Source of the DNA: Clostridia bacterium
GTDB taxonomy: Bacteria; Bacillota; Clostridia; UBA1212
NCBI GenBank assembly: GCA_017625675.1
Contig: JAGAKK010000026.1
Coordinates: 1-32,468 of the forward strand
Reading direction: 5' to 3'
Length of the DNA stretch: 32,468 nucleotides
Shown: positions 30,661 to 32,468 of the stretch, one piece after another
Numbering within the stretch: the first letter of the stretch is position 1
Layout: every line of letters starts with the position of its first letter
Position numbers and translations under genes: made by a program
Notes under the pieces: model-generated
What the model was told of the DNA's origin: nothing
The model's input: the letters and a program-made list of their open reading frames with translations, nothing else
Databases searched by the model: none

Positions 30661-31620
30661 TTAAAAACTTTTTAAAGCCTCCGTAATTTTTTCTGCATAG
30701 CCCTTCTGAGCCTCAAAACTTGGGTGATTTATCTGACCCGATGAATCGTATTGCAGGTCAAGAATTCTTATGGGCTTTCCCTCCATACGGGCAACCGCCG
30801 CTTCAAGCTCCTTATGAGGCCCCGGCTGTACCATATTGGCAACCCACAGAATCTCTGCCTCGGGATATTTTTCCCTTACCCTGCACATAAAATTATACGC
30901 GCCTTCAAGGAAAGTGCCCTCTCCCATTGCCTCGCCGCCGTCATTAGCGCCAAGAGCAATTACCGCAATATCAGGCACAAAGCGGCGGAAATCCCACTTT
31001 ATCTCCCTGTCGTAAAAACCGTTGGTGTAATCGTATATATCAGGTATCCTGTGTTCTGTGTCCAATGAGCCTCTTGTAATGCCCCAGCCGGCAATGGCAA
31101 CCACGTTTACGTCTGCATCAAGGGCCTTTGCTACCATTGAGGGAAAAGCGTACATAACGTCGCAATGCATAACGCTCTCAAAAGGCTCCCAGGGTCTGCT
31201 GTCGGGAAACGCACCTACACCGCAGGTTATTGAGTCACCGATAATTTCAAGCTTAAGCTTTTTTTCTTCGGGTATCTCGCCCAGCTCCCCGCAAAACTCC
31301 AAGGTCTTTATGGTAATCAGCGAAATACTTGCCTCTGTGGATTTCCTGACGATAATTTCATGTTCGCCTTCGGAAACCTCTGCCAGAACAAAAGACCCTT
31401 CACCCTTTGCCACCCGAAGCTCTGTAATCACACCGTCAACCGATATGCTGAGCATACAATCGGACTCGCTCTCAATAGAATATTCTGCCATGATTTTTCC
31501 GCTGAAGCTCCCCCTGAAGGCAAAGCCGGAAAAAGGCCAGATAAATTTCACGGCCCCGTTTTCTTCTATATTTCTACCGTAAAAACGTATTTTTTCATTG
31601 TTAATATTAATTTTTGTCAT
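30661..31620 (-). CDS. GDSL/SGNH esterase, carbohydrate esterase family 2-like
   Basis: A 319-aa hydrolase. The N-terminal 110 residues form a jelly-roll-type domain (FIWPFSGFAFRGSFSGKI). The SGNH domain follows: GDSITCGVGA with Ser130, GWGITRGS, ALGANDGG with Asn226, and NHPSFEAQKGYAE with His299. This two-domain layout and the HPS-x3-Q motif fit CE2 acetylxylan esterases, which deacetylate plant xylan or similar glycans. There is no signal peptide, so it would act inside the cell on imported oligosaccharides or on small acetylated metabolites. ATG 31620 follows GGGTGAT. It has a clear promoter and reads toward cls. Confidence 0.85.
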   Translation of the reverse strand: MTKININNEKIRFYGRNIEENGAVKFIWPFSGFAFRGSFSGKIMAEYSIESESDCMLSISVDGVITELRVAKGEGSFVLAEVSEGEHEIIVRKSTEASISLITIKTLEFCGELGEIPEEKKLKLEIIGDSITCGVGAFPDSRPWEPFESVMHCDVMYAFPSMVAKALDADVNVVAIAGWGITRGSLDTEHRIPDIYDYTNGFYDREIKWDFRRFVPDIAVIALGANDGGEAMGEGTFLEGAYNFMCRVREKYPEAEILWVANMVQPGPHKELEAAVARMEGKPIRILDLQYDSSGQINHPSFEAQKGYAEKITEALKSF

Positions 31621-31638
31621 AATAATCACCCGACCAAT

Positions 31639-31667
31639 ATTTTACTCCATTGCACACAAATTGTAAA
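31639..31667 (-). promoter_or_regulatory. Promoter of the GDSL esterase gene
   Basis: On the minus strand a -35 TTTACA (31662-31667), a 17-base spacer and a -10 TAAAAT (31639-31644). A 6-base-arm inverted repeat AAGAGG-N4-CCTCTT (31666-31681) overlaps the -35. Confidence 0.6.
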
Positions 31668-31693
31668 GAGGTGCGCCTCTTGCAGAAAAATGA

Positions 31694-31730
31694 CCCCGAC
31701 GAATGCAGAATGCATTTCGCCGGGGCTTTT
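31694..31730. repeat. Isolated GC-rich palindrome, terminator-like
   Basis: CCCCG (31694-31698) pairs with CGGGG (31721-31725). Inside, GAATGCA (31701-31707) pairs with TGCATTTC (31711-31718, one bulge). CTTTTGTG follows on the plus strand and CATTTTT on the minus strand. No gene ends here, as both neighbours read away, so it is not an ordinary terminator and may be a mobile palindromic repeat. Confidence 0.55.
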
Positions 31731-31971
31731 GTGTCGGTCGTGTTTGCAAAAAAACATGCGGGGCAAAGCCGCAGGGCACATAATACAAGAGAAGAACATT
31801 ATCGCTCCCTCAGCGCAGTTTTCACCGCGGTATCTTTTTGCGGAACCTGCGGGACCACCGAAAAAACAAACTCGCTCAAACAGCCGACAATCAGGATTAT
31901 TTCCTGACTAATTATAATAATATCATATTATTTCCAACTTTTCCACACTTTTTACGGAATAAATATAATAT
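31731..31971. other. Gap with no recognised gene
   Basis: Between the palindrome and the XRE promoter I see no convincing gene on either strand. An 85-codon plus-strand frame (31650-31907) reads through the palindrome, lacks a ribosome site and has biased composition. CTCGCTCAAACAGCC (31872-31886) resembles a stretch of the repeat at 4612-4668. TCAGGA-N5-TCCTGA (31889-31905) is a short inverted repeat. Confidence 0.45.
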
Positions 31972-31972
31972 T

Positions 31973-32001
31973 TTACACACTAATATAGGATACTATATAA
32001 T
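31973..32001 (+). promoter_or_regulatory. Promoter of the XRE regulator with overlapping inverted repeat
   Basis: A -35 TTACAC (31973-31978), a 17-base spacer and a -10 TATAAT (31996-32001). A perfect inverted repeat ATATAG-N4-CTATAT (31983-31998) covers the spacer and -10, suggesting autorepression. Confidence 0.6.
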
Positions 32002-32018
32002 AAAAGGAGTGTGATACC

Positions 32019-32330
32019 ATGTATGATGAAAATTTTGCATTACGACTTGCCCAGCTGAGAAGCAAAAAGGGAGTTTCTGCACGCGATATGAGCTTGTCTC
32101 TCGGACAAAATCCGGGCTACATAAATAATATTGAAAACGGAAAATCATTGCCGTCAATGACAACCTTCTTTTATATATGCGAATATCTTGATATCACACC
32201 CGATGAATTTTTTAGTAAGAAGTCAAACAACCCTGTAAAAATCAACGAGCTTGTAAAGTCCCTCAACACTCTTTCCGACAATGAGCTTGACGCAATAATC
32301 AATATCGTAAAATGCATAAATAAAAACTGA
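32019..32330 (+). CDS. XRE-family helix-turn-helix regulator
   Basis: A 103-aa protein. HTH_3 spans about residues 7-62 (LRLAQLRSKKGVSARDMSLSLG, then GYINNIENGKSLPSMTTFFYICEYLDITPDEFF). A C-terminal helical tail (INELVKSLNTLSDNELDAIINIVKCI) probably dimerises. It has the size and layout common in Clostridia. AGGAGTG lies upstream of ATG 32019. The inverted repeat in its promoter is a likely autoregulatory site; its other targets are unknown. Confidence 0.9.
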   Translation: MYDENFALRLAQLRSKKGVSARDMSLSLGQNPGYINNIENGKSLPSMTTFFYICEYLDITPDEFFSKKSNNPVKINELVKSLNTLSDNELDAIINIVKCINKN

Positions 32331-32353
32331 CAAAGGTTCTGACCTTAAAGCAA

Positions 32354-32385
32354 AAAGGTGTTACTCTGATGTAACGCCTTTTTTT
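32354..32385 (+). terminator. Terminator of the XRE regulator
   Basis: AAGGTGTTAC pairs with GTAACGCCTT (one G-U), followed by TTTTT. Confidence 0.88.
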
Positions 32386-32394
32386 AAAATATCA

Positions 32395-32423
32395 TTGTAA
32401 TGAATAACGGTCCGTTATATAAT
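32395..32423 (+). promoter_or_regulatory. Promoter with TetR-like operator at the right edge
   Basis: A -35 TTGTAA (32395-32400), a 17-base spacer and a -10 TATAAT (32418-32423). Inside the spacer is a perfect inverted repeat ATAACGG-T-CCGTTAT (32404-32418). This shape is typical of TetR-family operators and often lies before a tetR-efflux pair. Confidence 0.65.
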
Positions 32424-32456
32424 TGTTTCAATGAGTAAGAAATTTACAAGGTGACT

Positions 32457-32468
32457 ATGTTATGTATT
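32457..32468 (+). CDS. Start of an unseen gene
   Basis: AAGGTGA (32448-32454) precedes ATG 32457 and another ATG at 32462, after a strong promoter. Only about four codons are in the window, so the product cannot be named; a TetR-type regulator would fit the operator. The frame from ATG 32431 stops after seven codons. Confidence 0.25.

Noticed and set aside
31650-31907. 85-codon plus-strand frame between the GDSL and XRE genes
   Set aside because: It reads through a palindrome, has no ribosome site and resembles no family.
32431-32454. Seven-codon leader peptide from ATG 32431
   Set aside because: It would be leaderless, right at the predicted transcription start, with no ribosome site; a chance frame is more likely.

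Overview
The window looks like part of a chromosome from an anaerobic, endospore-forming Clostridia member, probably near Oscillospiraceae/Ruminococcaceae. The evidence is a complete spoIIIAA-AH operon and spoVS, strong AGGAGG-type ribosome sites, A-type RNase P RNA, a clostridial feoA-feoB-Cys-rich iron uptake set, and a DivIVA-family gene. The taxonomic call is inference. Almost every gene is on the minus strand; the exceptions are an Abi_2 gene, a DtxR-family regulator, a small lipoprotein, an XRE regulator and whatever starts at the right edge. No rRNA, tRNA, CRISPR array, IS element or prophage was seen.

Layout. 1-1250: the N-terminal 205 codons of a DivIVA-like coiled-coil protein, preceded by an unrecognised 185-aa protein. 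1300-4530: a palindromic repeat, then the ferrous iron operon (feoA, feoB, Cys-rich membrane protein), read from a well-formed promoter covered by two 16-bp palindromes. 4560-6310: a second repeat copy, then an accessory pair of a short structured RNA plus an Abi_2/AbiF HEPN protein, then a short DtxR-type regulator that may bind the feo operator. 6330-8300: a PHP phosphoesterase, nrdR and rnpB. 8306-13217: the spoIIIA operon, which encodes the sigma-G-era feeding-tube/secretion complex between forespore and mother cell. 13290-15950: a third repeat copy, ispD (or tarI-like), cysK and a lipoprotein. 16075-20098: rluD, lspA, a solute-binding lipoprotein and pgeF. 20170-23300: spoVS, ymdB, a CPBP membrane protease, a hexapeptide-repeat acyl/nucleotidyltransferase-like protein and a small membrane protein. 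23294-27590: a polyamine ABC transporter (potA, potB and a fused potC-potD) behind a structured leader of about 355 nt. 27634-31620: an AAA ATPase/DUF4143 protein, cardiolipin synthase and a GDSL esterase. 31970-32468: an XRE regulator, then a new promoter carrying a TetR-like inverted repeat.

The points most worth following are: (i) the Abi_2 toxin-like protein with its own promoter-RNA-terminator module; (ii) a family of palindromic, MITE-like intergenic repeats in three similar copies plus rearranged fragments, one of which supplies the ymdB stop codon, while a related palindrome lies inside the Abi_2 reading frame; (iii) the pot operon leader, whose two mutually exclusive helices compete next to the Shine-Dalgarno; (iv) the PotC-PotD fusion and the small membrane protein translationally coupled to it; (v) the twin feo operator with a candidate regulator 1.4 kb away. 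All calls were made by reading the sequence; no database search was run.
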